NCBI RefSeq assembly: GCF_964656455.1
Contig: NC_135720.1
Location: forward strand, 56,942,598 to 57,006,597
DNA from: Halichoerus grypus
Taxonomy: Eukaryota; Chordata; Mammalia; Carnivora; Phocidae
DNA length: 64,000 nucleotides
Reading direction: 5' to 3'
How positions within the stretch are numbered: position 1 is the stretch's first letter; each line of letters starts with the position of its first letter. The notes under the pieces were generated by a model. It made no database searches. It had not been told where the DNA came from and was given only the letters and a program-made list of their open reading frames with translations. Shown piece by piece: positions 1-12,651 of the stretch. The position numbers were made by a program, and so were the translations under genes.

Positions 1-1663
1 GTAACCCTTTAAAAATACATAAGGCATGGGAAAACCAATAAGCTAATATAAATATAATTTTCTCCATAATTGCAGAAAAACAAAAGAATTAATATAAAGC
101 TAGCATGCTCATAATAAAATTTACCTTCGTAAGGTATAAGGCTTTTAGAGAATTACTATTTTCCACTTATGACCTTGAGCTAAAGAAAAAGCAAAAAGAA
201 CATATCATGCAGCTCAGTACCCTTTAGATTTAGTGCACAGAGAACTAATCCATCTGTTTATAGTTCCTTTTTTTGTCCCTAGATAACACTTTGTTAAAAG
301 ACACATGCTTCAACCTTCAAGATAAATTATCCTTTTAATTCTTAATGGTTGTAAGTGGTAAAACCCAAGAGCAAATCAGTGTGTGCATTAAAACTGGTGA
401 CATCTATGCCTTTGGCTTGCTGAATGATTATCAAGATATTTAAAGGTTAAATGGTTATTTATACATTTATACGTAGATGGAGTTCATGAATATAGTTGTC
501 ATTTGCTCTCAACATTTGAGTGCCATATATTAAAAAGTGGGTGATGAAGCAGAAGGATGGTTCAAATTAGGAGTAAAAATGAATAAATATACAAGTCTCA
601 AACAATTTGATGTCTATCTTTAATGTAGTAGTCATTTTAACAAAAATAGAAAAATCTGGAGAAGGGGAACTGATTTCATGGAACATGTTTCCTCTATAAC
701 CACCAATTTAGTGCACATCTGGGAGGTCCCAGAGGTAACCTCAATAAACTTGCTTTGAAGCTTTTTTTCTAAGAAAGAACTCAAACTGATGTTCTAGGAA
801 TTTAATTTGCTGACTTTTATTTCAATACCACAGTGAAAATGTTTACCCTTTAAGATTGCTATAGTTGTTCTCAGAACCTATGTTTTGGGACTCTTCTAGG
901 TTATATGATAATAATTTATGTTCATGAGAGCATATTAGCCTGGATAACTATAGACAAAATAAAAATAATGATCTCTTTCAAAAATGTGTTTTTCAACTTG
1001 AATATACCAATTACTCATCCAAAAATAGAAGAATGTTTTTGGCCAAGGAAAATGGTGGCTTCTAATATTTGCATCTCTCTACACATTCTCAATAAACAAA
1101 CATAGATCCTCCATAAGAACCCGTACAACTACACAAGACCCTCACACTCAGAACATCTGGAAGATAAGAAAACCACAATCAAAATACCCATAAGTTTAAA
1201 AAGAAGCCAAATAAGCAGTTATTTCTCACATTCCTTGGTCATACCTCTATATAAATTAGTACTATCCAGGGAAACTTCTCAGAAGAAAAAAAAAAAAAGG
1301 ACAGCAAGTAGAAGATTGACTTAAAAAAATAATAACTGTCAGAAAGAAAAATCCCACCATAAATGTCAAAATTCTGAAAAAGGAATATGGTTTTTCAGAG
1401 CCCTGAACACATTAGGCATGGTTCTTGGTGGTAAGCTTTGAGAGGGATCATGACTAAAACAGAAAAAGGTGCAAGGAAAGGAGAGACATCTGTTTCCATA
1501 TTCAATGATAATGGTAATGAGAGACAATAGTGGGAAATCTAGGGCTCTGCAGGAAAAAAAAGGGAAAAAAAAAAAAAAAAGACCAGAGTTGATAAAATCT
1601 CTCTTCCAAATACCAACAATAAGAACAAAAATCAAAATTACAATGAATGATTTAATATTTGTA
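1..1663. other. AT-rich sequence with no recognised gene or repeat
   Basis: I see no exon, RNA gene or recognisable repeat here. There are short poly(A) tracts near 1287 and 1565. The overlapping open frames at 1366-1695 (minus) and 1469-1705 (plus) are low-complexity, Lys-rich or Phe-rich readings of the A tract and are not credible proteins. Confidence 0.5.
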
Positions 1664-2230
1664 TTACTTAGGGTTCTCCAGAGAAACATAACCAATAGGA
1701 GATGACAGATTAGGTAGAGAGAGAGAGAGAGATAGGGGAGATTTATGATGAGAATTGACTCACATGATTATGGAAGCTGACATATACCATGAAATGGTGT
1801 CTGCAAACTAGAAATCAGGAATGCAGATGTTGTAATTCATTCTGAGTCCAAAGGCTTGAGAACAAGGGGAGTCACTGGGGTAACTACCAGTCCAAGGTCA
1901 AAGACCAAAGAAACTGCACAGGGGTAGGATTCTTGATACAAGTCCCGGAGTCCAAAGGACCATGAGGCAGGAGCCCTGTTATGAGAGGGTAGGAAAAGAC
2001 GAATGTCCCAATCTAAGAGGAGATAAAGAGAATTTACCCTTTCTCAATTTTCTTGTTCTATATGGGCCCTCAACAGATTGGATGATGACTCCCCATATTG
2101 GTAAGGGTGAATCTCTACTTAGTTTACTGATTCAAATGTTAATATCTTCCAGAAACACCCTCACAAACAGATCCAGAAATAATGTTTTACCAGACATCTG
2201 GGCATCTCTTTGCCCAATGAAGTTGATATA
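1664..2230. mobile_element. Ancient mammalian interspersed repeat, family not named
   Basis: The stretch opens with ttagggttctccagagaaac, continues through a GA-repeat, and ends with text resembling 'ctgggcatct...gttgatataaaattaac'. I recognise this order from a dispersed placental repeat but cannot name the family with confidence. The copy is decayed and butts directly against old L1 ORF2 sequence at about 2231. Confidence 0.55.
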
Positions 2231-2902
2231 AAATTAACTATTAAAATATTAAATACAAATCCTAAAGAAATTTTTAGCAAATACCATTTAATATCATTTA
2301 AGGAAAGAAATACACCACACCATGAACAATGGGCATTTACTCTAGTACTGCAAGGTTGGTTCAATATTTAGAAATCTATTAAGATAATATACCATTAATG
2401 AGTTGAAGAAGAAAAATCATGTGATTACCTCTAAAGATGATAAATAAGTCCAAAAAAATTAAATTCTCACTCTTCATAAAAATATAGCTAAGAAGATACA
2501 TATTGATACATCCTTAACACAATAAAAACGAATTAGTTGTAAAATCAGTATTTTGTTTAATAAGGAAACAGTAGCATTTCCACTAATACCAGACACAAAT
2601 TAAAGATGCCAACTAAGACCCCTAGTATTTAACAGTGTATTGGAAATACCTGCCAATCAAATTAAAAACCATAAATTGTAAAATAGGAAGTACAACTCTT
2701 TCTATTTGTACATGATAGGATAAAATACTTACAAAGCTGAAGTCAAAACTTTGAGTCAAAAATAAAATTATATACTCAAGTAGCAGAAAACACTAACATA
2801 TAGAAATCAAAAAGCCTTCTTACTCATAAACAACAACCAGTTCAAAGACATAATGGTAGAGAAAAATCTATTCACTATAGCAACATCAAAGATGAGAAAA
2901 CT

Positions 2903-3080
2903 GGGGCGCTTGGGTGGCTCAGTTGGTTAAACATCAGACTCTTGATTTCGGCTCAGGTCATGATCTCAGGGTCGTGGGATTGAGCCATCGGTTGGGCTCT
3001 GTGCTGGGTATGGAGTCTGCTTAAGATTCTCTTTCTCCCTTTCCCTTTGATCCTCCCCTCTCTAAAAAAAAAAAAAAAAG
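2903..3080 (+). mobile_element. CAN-SINE (older subfamily), plus orientation
   Basis: The tRNA-like head (gggtggctcagttggttaa) is followed by a CT-rich body and a poly(A) tail. The target-site duplication aagatgagaaaact is present just before the head (about 2889-2902) and just after the tail (3081-3094). The body variant 'ctcttgatttcggctcagg' with 'taagattctctttctcc' marks an older CAN-SINE subfamily, shared with the copy at 31909. It sits inside the old L1. Confidence 0.92.
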
Positions 3081-3117
3081 AAGATGAGAAAACTGAGAAA
3101 TACACTTAAAAAGAAAT

Positions 3118-3238
3118 AACATTAGGAAGGGTATGTGTTGTAATGAGCACTGGGTATTATATAAGACTGATGAATCACAGACCTGTACCTCTGAAACAAA
3201 TAATACATTATATGTTAATTGAATTTAAATTTAAAAAA
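3118..3238 (+). mobile_element. Younger carnivore L1, 3' end only
   Basis: The text 'gatgagcactgggtattat...tgaatcac...cctctgaaac...tatgttaattgaatttaaat' is the terminal part of the carnivore L1 3' UTR, ending in an A-rich tail. It interrupts older L1 ORF2 sequence that resumes at about 3250. The flanks share a weak aaaaagaaa duplication, consistent with a severely 5'-truncated insertion of about 120 bp. Confidence 0.7.
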
Positions 3239-3974
3239 ATTGAAAAAGAAAAAAAATGGAAACTGTTTATGAAGAACTTTAAAATACTTCTGAACAACAC
3301 AAATCGGACTTGAACAAAGGTAAAGAAATATGTCATTCTTTAATAGAATGACTCAACTTAATAAAGATAACTCTTCTCCCTAAGTAATTTTATGAATTTA
3401 ATATAATCCCAATAAACGTACCTTCAAATTTTTATGGATCTAGACACACTGGTTATAATTTTGTTAGAATAACTCATATAACTAGAAACATGAGGAACAG
3501 ACTTACACAATATTAAATATTCCCTAAAACCATGCTATTCAAAATAATGTGGTGCTGATGCATAAACAGACAAAGAGACAATGAAATATAATAGGAAGTC
3601 CAGAAATAGATCTGAGTTGTCAAGGGACATTTGATATATTATAAAGATAACATCTGAAACTACTAGGGCATAGATTGACTTTTTAATAAATGGTGTTCAG
3701 AAAACTACATAGCCAATTGGGAAAAGATAATTACATTACAATTTATAAGAATAAACTCTAAATATTTTAGAGATATAACAAAACAAATACCACAAATAGC
3801 AAAAGGAAACATAGGTAAGGTTTTATATAATATAGGTATAGGGAAAGAGTTTATATGACTTAAAATCCAGAAGAAATAAAAGAAAAAATTAATATATTCA
3901 AATACATTTAAAAATTTTACACAACTAAAAAGAAAAGCGTTTTAATGCCACAATTCCAAAGACAACCAACAATT

Positions 3975-4158
3975 TTTTCTAAAAGATTTATTTATTTGAG
4001 AGACAGAGAGAGATGGGAGGGGCAGAGGGAGAGGGAGAGAAGCAGACTCCCCATTGAGCACAGAGCCCAACACGGGGCTGATCCCATGACCCTGAGATCA
4101 TGACCTGAGCTGAAATCAAGAGTCAGAGGCTTAACTGACTGAGCCACCCAGGAGCCCA
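3975..4158 (-). mobile_element. CAN-SINE, minus orientation
   Basis: It reads tail-first (ttttctaaaagatttatttatttgag) and ends with the reverse-complemented tRNA-like head (ctgagccacccaggagccc). The 13-bp target-site duplication acaaccaacaatt is at 3962-3974 and 4159-4171. It carries the 'gctgaaatcaagagtc' head variant shared with the copies at 36681 and 38609. Confidence 0.93.
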
Positions 4159-6340
4159 ACAACCAACAATTGTAAAAGGTATCTGCAACATAAATCACAG
4201 ATAAACATGATATCTTTAATATATAAATGGCTCTAAAAATTTAGGGAAACAAAGCAGAAAAGATTAGAAAATACAGTGAACAACCAATAATAGACAAAGC
4301 AAAATTATATAAAGATCATTTAATAATTTAAAAATGTTCAAGTTTTCTGTGTATAAGAGAAATGAAAAGCAAAACTAAAAGAACTATCATTTACCACCTA
4401 TTAGATTGGCAAAATTTGCAAAACCTGACAACAAACTCTGTTGGCAAGGTTGTGGGGAAATAGGCTGATTGGAATTCAAAATCGTACAACAGTTACAGGA
4501 GTGCGTGTGAACAGGAGGGGAGAAATTAAAAGGGAAGTGAATTTTTCTCTCAGTATATTTATATAGTTTTGACTTTTGGAACCATGTGACTATCAATCTT
4601 AAAAATAAGCAAATCAAAGCAAGAAAAAGGAAATAAATACTAATATAGAATACAGACAAAAACAAAACAAAAAAAATAACAGACACTAAAAGGGAAAAAG
4701 ACCTACCCTACATATTAAACATAATACTTTTCTACATATACTCAGGCGAAAGACAAAAATGTCTATAAGCAAATATGGAAGTCTAGTTAGAAATTTGTTT
4801 TCACAGTGGTATGGGATAACAATCAAGAAAGTGCTTTCTGTGTATTTAAGGATTTGGCAATTGAATAAATGCATTGAGGATAATCAGAAGCTGGTTTTTC
4901 ATTGTGGAAAAGAGACTATTAGAAAGAAGAAATATTAGAATAAACTCTTTTGTGAGTTTAATTGGGATATTAAAAACCTATATATACACATATACATACA
5001 TACACATAAACATGGGCATCTTCCTGCCATGCAAAACAAAAGAAGCAGGGTAATGCAAATAAAATAATAATATATTAATAAGACAATGGGACTAACTTGA
5101 AGGAACTCCCAATAGAGAGACTGTAGAAAATCTGAATATCAAAAGAAATAATAATAGTAACAGAATTTTTGTGAAATAAAGAATCTATTAGTGCACACTG
5201 ATAGGAATAAATAAATGAGCGGGAGTAAGGGTAAAGATCTCCTCTACCATTAAGTGCTATAATGATTTCACATGACTAGATAATTGAAGACTCACAGACT
5301 TTGGAGAGCATATTCACAAGCATCTTGATAAATCAAAGGATATAGAAAGTATGCACAAGCATTAATAGCCTGAGAGACTTCCAGGCCCAGTTCTTCAGAA
5401 TTACTCTTATTTATACATGATATACTTCATTTCTGGAATTTGAACCACTACAATTTGTGTGAGGCTTCTTGGTTTTAGAAGAGCTTCTGAAATGTTCCCC
5501 AGTGGGATCTTTCATGCCTTTCTAGTCACATAGCCAAGCCAAACTTGTAACTGGTTACACCAGGGGTAAGGGATCAATACACAACCGGCTTGGTGACACC
5601 AGAAAAGTTTCTAACTTTAAAAAGCATATTATATAAATCATTAGTTAGCACTCTCACCCTTCTCTTGGCCAAGAGTCAGTTCCATACTTCCAGGTATCCC
5701 TGGAGATAAAAAAATTGAGCTGTCCTAGTCCAGCCAAAAATAATTTACACAAGTACTGATATATGAAAGGAATGACAGAGTTACAAATAACACCATTTAG
5801 CAACGATCGTAATAATTAAATGAGACAAAATCATGAGTGGGAGCTAACCCCATGGGTAAAAGTTTGATGAGGAGCAGGATATTTACATACTCTTCAAGTA
5901 ATTCCCCTCTAATTACTTTTTTTTTTTTTTTTACAAGGAGGAATTAGCAATGTTACAGTGGATTAACCTAGTTGTTATCACCTTAGGCAAATCATCAAAG
6001 TTAACATCAGCAATAACAGAACAAGCTGACAGCAGGTGCCCCCTTATCAGTCATCGAGAAGGACACAGTATCACTTCTGTCAAAAATACATCATTTGAAT
6101 GAAATCATTAGCAAGAATGAATCAAAACTAAAATGAGGGACAGTTTACAAAATAACTGGTCTTTAATTTTTTTTAATGTCAAGTTCATGAAAGCTAAAGA
6201 AAGGCTAATGAACACTTACAGGTGAAAGAAGACTAAAGATAGGAAATAAATATAAATGGTCTGACCTGGAATGAGCACTGGGAAAACAAAAATTGCTAAT
6301 AAGTACATTATTGGAGAAATTCATGAAATTTGAAATTTGA

Positions 6341-6529
6341 ATTAAATTATTTGACTATGGATCTCATCTTTTAAAGAGGAATGAAACATACAGGGAATCA
6401 CATTATTCAGTTCAGATCAACTGATTAAAAAATGTTAATTGGCTTAAACAAATTGTTGTTGATGATGTTGGTTAATTTTAGGACTTTTAAAATAAAATAT
6501 ATTATATAAAGGTATATTTGCCATAAACC
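6341..6529. other. Short unannotated AT-rich stretch
   Basis: Nothing recognised between the end of the old L1 and the MIR that follows. Confidence 0.4.
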
Positions 6530-6722
6530 ATTATTGATGAAGCAATCCAAATTCCTTTTAACATCAACTATTTTAAAACTCAGTTTATAGGAGAGGAAAA
6601 TGAGTCTTAGCAATTTTAAATAAATTGTTGGAGATAACCCAGCCAGTAATAACAAAGCCAGAGCACAAACTTATATTTGTCTGATTCCAGTACCAGTGCT
6701 CTTAACCACTGTTCTATACTTT
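6530..6722 (+). mobile_element. MIR SINE (ancient), plus orientation
   Basis: The order is typical of a decayed MIR 3' half: an 'aggagaggaaaatgagtcttagc' core, then 'acccagccagtaataacaaagccagagc', then 'tctgattccagtaccagtgctcttaaccactgttctatact'. It is diverged and has no visible duplication. Confidence 0.6.
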
Positions 6723-8295
6723 TTTTCCAGTAAAATCCTACAGTTCATAAAATGTGAAATGTGGTGGAAATTATACTGTGATTGGTATAGACCTAGATGT
6801 TAAGAGACCTGACAGTTTCCACTTTTTCTCTAGAAAAGCCTGCTGTTCTGCAGCAAATAGACTACAGGATAGACTGAAAAGAGAAGCACCACAGTGCCAG
6901 GTGGGTAAATCAAGTCTTCAAGGACTTTCTAGCCCAGCTCAGCAAAGTGATGAATGCAGCCAACTGAAAAAAATCTAAAAAAGAAATTACTGAGGCTACC
7001 TAAAAGAACTAAAGATTAGTCTCTCAAGCAGAATCTGTATTCCTATTTTCCAAAATAGGAATATTATTGGTTAGATTAGGTAAGAGCTTGAATGATAGGT
7101 TTACGGAAATTACATACATATGGAATTATAGATTGATAGAAAAAGAAAGAGAGAGAGACTTCCAAATAGTAGTGGTAGTAAATAAAGATTTAGATTAAGA
7201 AAAAATTGATGAATGATAGCCTTTCTCATATATAAATGCTAGTAGATTCAGTAGTTTTTGATCATGACATAGGTCTAAATAATTTTATCAAAGTCTATCT
7301 GAGATACAAGAAATACAAAGACACTAAGCAAGGTAGCATCAGAAACCCATTTTCTGCTGATGCTCCGTATCTCACACCATCTCTAGGAAGGATCTTGGGA
7401 TGTTTGATCTTCTCATTGCTTAACAACAGGGGCTCACACCCAGTCCACAAGGTCCAGCTGAAGATAGAATATAACCAGCCTTCTTCACACTCCTCATCTG
7501 TATGTTTGCCTCACAATTATTTTATACCATACAAATTATTTTCCCCTCACCTAAATGAGAAAACAGACATAACAAACAAGAACCAAAAAACTTCCATGCA
7601 TTGGAATGTGGATTGAAAACTGATACTTTTGAGTGTGTGTGTGTGTTTATGCTTATGTCTGGTATCTTAGTAGTAACCCCCCCACCCCAACTTGGATTTT
7701 ATAAATACATGATAATCAGCTATGGATGAAGAGTTTTCTTTCTTTCTTTCAATCTGAACTGAATTTCTTTATTGTATATTTTAGTAATGGCTACATTTGT
7801 TGGTGGTGGGAGCTGACATTCTTGTGTTTGTTGGGTCTGGAGAAGCAGTCAGACAAAAAATACCCCCATTAAATATAATACTTTAGGTAAGGAATTACAA
7901 GTATTTTTCATTTATTTAGCATCCTTTTTTGGATATTTGTCTTTGAGGGAGGAATAAGTGTATATTGGGACTGGTGCAGAAGATTAGATGTACAAGGAAT
8001 GAAAAGAGTGGTTTTGTCTGTTCTAACTTCTTTTTTTAAGCTTATTATGCATAGAAAAATATCTAAAAGTTAAAATAATAATCCCCATAAACTAATACTC
8101 TTCTGTAATTTTAATTTATAGAAAGAAATAAGATTAATGACATGTATTGGATAATCACTCAGATATAAATATCCCTGTCCTTATGAATAAAACCAATACA
8201 TTAAATATCTTATAACATATAATTTTCAATAATATAACCTATAATTTTTCAGCCCTCTTCAGTCAGTCATAGGATAATGTCTGAATAAAATACAT
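6723..8295. other. Unclassified AT-rich sequence
   Basis: No gene or clear repeat is seen. It includes a short GT run near 7633, a C-rich patch near 7677 and a small TTTC run near 7738. A 126-codon open frame at 7236-7616 (+) has no recognisable domain, no composition change from its surroundings and no splice context, so it is not called as a gene. Confidence 0.45.
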
Positions 8296-8307
8296 ATTAG
8301 AACTTTC

Positions 8308-8504
8308 TTTTTTTTTAAGATTTTATTTATTTATTTGATAGAGAGAGACAAAGCGAGGGAGGGAACACAAGCAGGGGGAGTGGGGGAGGGAGAAGCAGGC
8401 TTCTTGCTGAGCAGGGAGCCCGATGCTGGGCTCGATCCCAGGACCCTGGGATCATGACCTGAGCCGAAGGCAGACGCTTAACAACTGAGCCACCCAGGTG
8501 CCCC
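8308..8504 (-). mobile_element. CAN-SINE, minus orientation
   Basis: A full-length reversed element, from poly(T)-aagattttatttatttatttg to the reversed head ending in cccaggtgcccc. The 12-bp target-site duplication attagaactttc is at 8296-8307 and 8507-8518. The minus-strand open frame at 8327-8548 is this SINE and its flank. Confidence 0.94.
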
Positions 8505-8583
8505 TGATTAGAACTTTCAAAATGACAAATGATGCTCAAAATTTTCATGATTTTAAGTTTCTGTTTAAATTAAAACTTCTCCC

Positions 8584-9036
8584 TTGTCTGAGGAAAACGG
8601 CAGGATCCTCGAGATGGACTGGGAAGCAAGGGTTTTAGGTGAATGCGCTAACCTCTGCCTCTAGACTTCTTCCAGCCTCCTACCTCCGGGGCCCAGCCCT
8701 GCCGTCCCTGCTGCAGACCAGCTGTCCCCACAGCCCATGTCCTTCTGTCCTATCCATTTCTCCTGCCTAGTGGGCATTTGTGTAATTCGGGACTTTATTT
8801 CCATAAACTGACCCTTGTATCAGTAGAGCCTTTAGGAGATTTAAGGACCTTCCTTCAGCTCTGAACAGCTTTTTCCCTCAATTCCAATCCAAAGATACAT
8901 GAACCTTTCCAGTTGACTCTTTTGTGGGTGGCTTCTTTGCTGTTGACATTTTCTGTCCTATGCTACCTTTACGTCTCAGAAATGGTGAAAATCAGTCCAA
9001 TAAAATACAAACTAAGTATGCTGAAAAAAATAAATT
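8584..9036 (+). pseudogene. Retrocopied 3' end of an unidentified transcript
   Basis: The insert is flanked by a perfect 16-bp target-site duplication, aattaaaacttctccc, at 8568-8583 and 9037-9052. It ends in an A-rich tail (from 9024) about 20 bases after an AATAAA signal at 8999-9004. These are the marks of L1-mediated retrotransposition of a polyadenylated RNA. The 5' half is notably GC-rich for this window (for example around 8680-8730). It holds no SINE or L1 text that I recognise and has no long open frame, so it looks like a 5'-truncated copy of a 3' UTR or of a non-coding RNA. I cannot identify the parent gene. Confidence 0.75.
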
Positions 9037-9052
9037 AATTAAAACTTCTCCC

Positions 9053-9412
9053 ATATAATTAACCAACTGGAAGATGTTCAATAAATATAAAAATACTTTC
9101 CAGGAAATAATGTGAATAGAATGATTTTCATGGAAAATACCATTTAATCAGAGAACATAATTCAGCTATTGAGGAATATAATTAAAATATAAATTTTTAT
9201 CTAGTGACTAATTAGAAAAATCAAAATCAAAATATTCTGAAATCTTAAGTCATTTTAGAGAAAAGATTCTGATAAATCATCCAATGGAAGTTACATTGAA
9301 TTTTGTTTCAGAATCACTATGCTACTTGGAAGAAATGTTACCAATAGTGTATCTTTTTCTTTCCCTACACTATAGAGAAAAGTTGGAATGTATGCTGAGA
9401 CCTTATATAATT
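9053..9412. other. Unclassified AT-rich sequence
   Basis: Nothing recognised apart from the start of the open frame at 9284-9574, which runs into the MLT1 element and is not a gene. Confidence 0.4.
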
Positions 9413-10010
9413 GTAATAGGCAGAATGATCCCTCTGAAAGATGTCTATGACTTAATCCTTGGCATTTGTGAAAATGTAACATTACATGGAAAAAGAGACT
9501 TCGCAGACGTCATTAAGGTTATAGACCTTCTAATAGGAAGATTATACTGGATTATTCAGGTGGACCAAATCTAGTTGCATGACCTTTTAAATAGAGAAAT
9601 ATAGCAGACAAGGGAAGTCAGCAAAATGTTCAGAAGCTAAAGTCAGAGCACTTCCTAGAAGGGGAAGAATCAGCATACTATTACAGGCCCTTAGATGGAG
9701 GGGCCCTTGTGGAAAGAACAGAGAGAAGCCTCAAGGAGCTAGGTAGGAGTGGCCCTCAGCTGACAACTAGTAAGGAAAGAGGGACCTCAACTTTACAACC
9801 ACACAGAACAGATTCTGCTAAAAAATCTGAGTGAGTTTCAGATTGGGTTCATCCCTAAAGCCTCCAGTAGGAAAAACAGCCCTGCCTACATCTTGATTTT
9901 ACCCTAGTGAGACCCATGCAGGACTTCAGACTTACAGAACTATTAGATAATACGTGAGTGTTCTTCTAAGCCACTAAATTTGGTAATTTGTTATTACAAA
10001 GAATACTAAC
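9413..10010 (+). mobile_element. MLT1-like LTR (MaLR/ERVL), plus orientation
   Basis: Text in order: 'ggcagaatgatccctctgaa', 'cttaatccttggcatttgtg', 'gacttcgcagacgtcattaa', 'ggaaaaacagccctgcctac', then 'cttgattttaccctagtgag' and 'taagccactaaatttggtaa'. This is the MLT1-type LTR order, ending near 'aatactaacac'. It is a solitary and diverged LTR. No internal sequence or clear duplication is seen. Confidence 0.72.
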
Positions 10011-12641
10011 ACTGTTATATAAGACTAAAGGCAGAATAGAGCAACCAATCTTTTCTTATGCAGTTGGGAACTAAAAACAGAATAATTTAGAAGGAACAAA
10101 TGATAGGTAAAGAGTTCTAGACACATCTCTATTACAACCCACTGGATGGAATGACATAGTGTATCTCAGAGCTATTGTTGGACACAGATATGCTTAAGTT
10201 TCAAAGCAGTAGACCTAAACACTGTTGGTGTATATGCTAGGATCAGTTGAAACATTTTGTTCTAAAATTTCCTGGAATTTCTCCACAATTTCCAGTTGGT
10301 AAGCCTAGAAAGATAATAAAAATAATTGCACATTAGCTAGGAACTTTGCATATGGTCAAGGAGGTAAAATCTGAAAATAAGCCTAGTTAATGCTGAAAAG
10401 AAAAGACTTGAAATGCGTGAACTCCCTTTCAGAGTCTGTTTGATATTAAGCAAATATTTTCTATTTTGATGTATTTATTAATTGTGAAAAATCTCTTAAT
10501 CATGGAATGGTGTTTATGAGAGATAACTAAATATAAATACATGGTCATGAAAGGTTGGCTATAACATGCAAATAAAGAGCAATTCAAATGATGAAATGTG
10601 TGATTAGTGAAATCATCCTTTATATGAGGGCAGTTATCAAAAGATTATAAGGCATTTATGAGGAATGCAATTGCTCAATCAAAAGAAAGAAATTAAGCAC
10701 TTATATCTACAAAGCACTATACAGAAATCTTGAGGGCTTCAAGTTTTATTGGAATTCTGATAAAAATTAATCCCTTATATTCATTTGATGTATTTTCTTA
10801 GTATAATATTATGAATCCTAATTTATTATTCACTCACCTTTGGATTTATCACTACATTTTATATGTTCTGGAGTTTGTAAACCAACACTGATGTTACTCA
10901 ATGTCTATAAAGACTGTATTCTTTAAATTCATCATGGTTTCCTTGTTTTTAATTGTTATTAATCATCACAATCTAGTAGATTTTCATATGCAGTAATCTA
11001 GATAGGCAGAGCCCTTCTCTTAAAGGACTCATTTCAGAGTACACAATTCTTCCTGAAGAAGGAAAGATGGTCATGGGTGAAGCTATGATCTAGGAGATCA
11101 GGCGATGATCTGAGTAGGTATAAAGGAAAAGTGGTCTTAACATATGGTCTCAAGGCAAGGACAATAAGGTCAGGTGTGTGATCTGATAATATAATGTATA
11201 AAATTGATATTTGACTGCTGGGTTAAGAATAAAGGAGTTGAGTAAGGAGAAAGTGAAAAGTGGTGTACTTGCAAAAATCTATGACTCCTCAACCCATTAT
11301 TTTTTCTAGTCTTTTGGTAATTCATCACTCTATGAAACCCGAGGTGAAATTCAGCAATAGTAAAGAAATACAAGAAAAATTGTAAGATGTTATAGCTATA
11401 GTTATATTTATATTTTTATAGGTGTCTTGGAAAGAATATAAAGTCTTTACTGTGATAAATGAATTGCAAACTTTGTTAAATTTACTTAATGACACTGATG
11501 AAAAGTAGTCTACCAACAAAATAATAAATTCTATCTAATATAGAGTTCCCAAGTAATAGACATGTGGAATGGTCTGTATATACATGATCCAACTATTGTT
11601 GCATACTTGTTGAACCCCAGAATAAAATAGTTAAAAATGAAAGAGTTATGATTAATCATTTTACAGAAGAGAGAACCAGCTGCAGTTCTTCCATAAAATT
11701 TACCTAATGGGTTTGTACCTCACTACAGTTGGAAGACTTTGATCATCGTTTACTGATGATTACTATGGCCCTGAGGTAGTGCTTTACAAAAGATAGTTAA
11801 TATAGAGGATGCCATTCCTCACTGCTGGCAAGTGTTCTTAAAGAACCTTCATGGGTGAAGATGAATATCATACTGAATTAGTCTCTTCTTTTTATCCAAG
11901 AGGGCAGCAGAGGTGAATGCCTTTGACTCCATCCCTTCATTCAGGCATAGCATAGAAGACTCCTTGCAGACTGTAGGCCTAAGGAGTCACCACCTAGCAG
12001 TTTTCTTATCTTGGTTCAGTGAACATTAGGTACAAGAGATTCTTGCAAAAGGAAAACCTTTTTGGTAATGGCACTACTGACATTTGTATATTTTTTTTCA
12101 TAGTTTGTATCTGGAATATTGCAAAATACACACAAAACCACATGAATTCATATATACACACAAATGTTTAAAGTAGATGAGATGATTTTCAGTGCAAAAT
12201 TTTCACGCCATTCTTAATTTCTAAAAAGTAATAAGAAAAGGTCTCCTCAGAAGGAAGATGTTTTAGATGCTCAGTTTATCACTGTCAATACCTACACCTA
12301 CTCTTCATTTTCTTTTCCCCCTGAACTGAAAGAAACAACTTTATATTTTTTATCAAAAATAAACTTGTTTATCTAGTCTTGACTCCATCTCTATCCAACT
12401 TTAAAGAAACTTATATTAACTATCTGCCTCTTTCAGTAGAGAGTATTTGTAGATGTAGGGTTTCTAAAGAAAAGAATATACATTAAAAAATATTTTTGTA
12501 TGTATTATCAATTGCCTTCTAAAGGGTTGCCCCATAGTAGAATCCCAAAAATAATCCACAAAGGTTTCTTTTTAGGCCATATTTTTGTTGATACAATAAA
12601 TACTATTGATTTTTTGAAATATGCTAATTAAATGAAATATG
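10011..12641. other. Repeat-poor sequence, 2.6 kb
   Basis: I recognise no SINE, LINE, LTR or gene here. Composition is AT-rich without long simple repeats. Short minus-strand open frames at 11170-11519 have no recognisable content. This is one of the two longest stretches without a recognised repeat in the window. Confidence 0.45.
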
Positions 12642-12651
12642 TCAACTCATT

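Larger units (their letters stand above)
2231..6340 (+). mobile_element. Old L1 (L1M group), ORF2 3' half and 3' UTR, interrupted
   Basis: Reading 5' to 3', the sequence follows L1 ORF2 order. The reverse-transcriptase region text (cactaataccagacacaaat) is near 2580, the cccaataaacgtacc segment near 3405 and the segment for one-letter motif 'VPGTGTK'-type C-terminal region near 3530-3720. The L1 3' UTR text (gagggacagtttacaaaataactgg) lies at about 6130 and the tail ends near 6340. All frames are broken, so no protein is made. The part between about 4600 and 5880 is only weakly recognisable and is assigned by position. Interruptions are a SINE at 2903-3080, a younger L1 tail at 3118-3238 and a SINE at 3975-4158. 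Confidence 0.7.

Noticed and set aside
7236..7616. 126-codon open frame on the plus strand
   Set aside because: No recognisable domain, no exon borders and composition like its surroundings. A frame of this length can occur by chance in 64 kb.
9284..9574. 96-codon open frame on the plus strand
   Set aside because: Its second half is MLT1 LTR sequence, and the first half is unremarkable AT-rich DNA.
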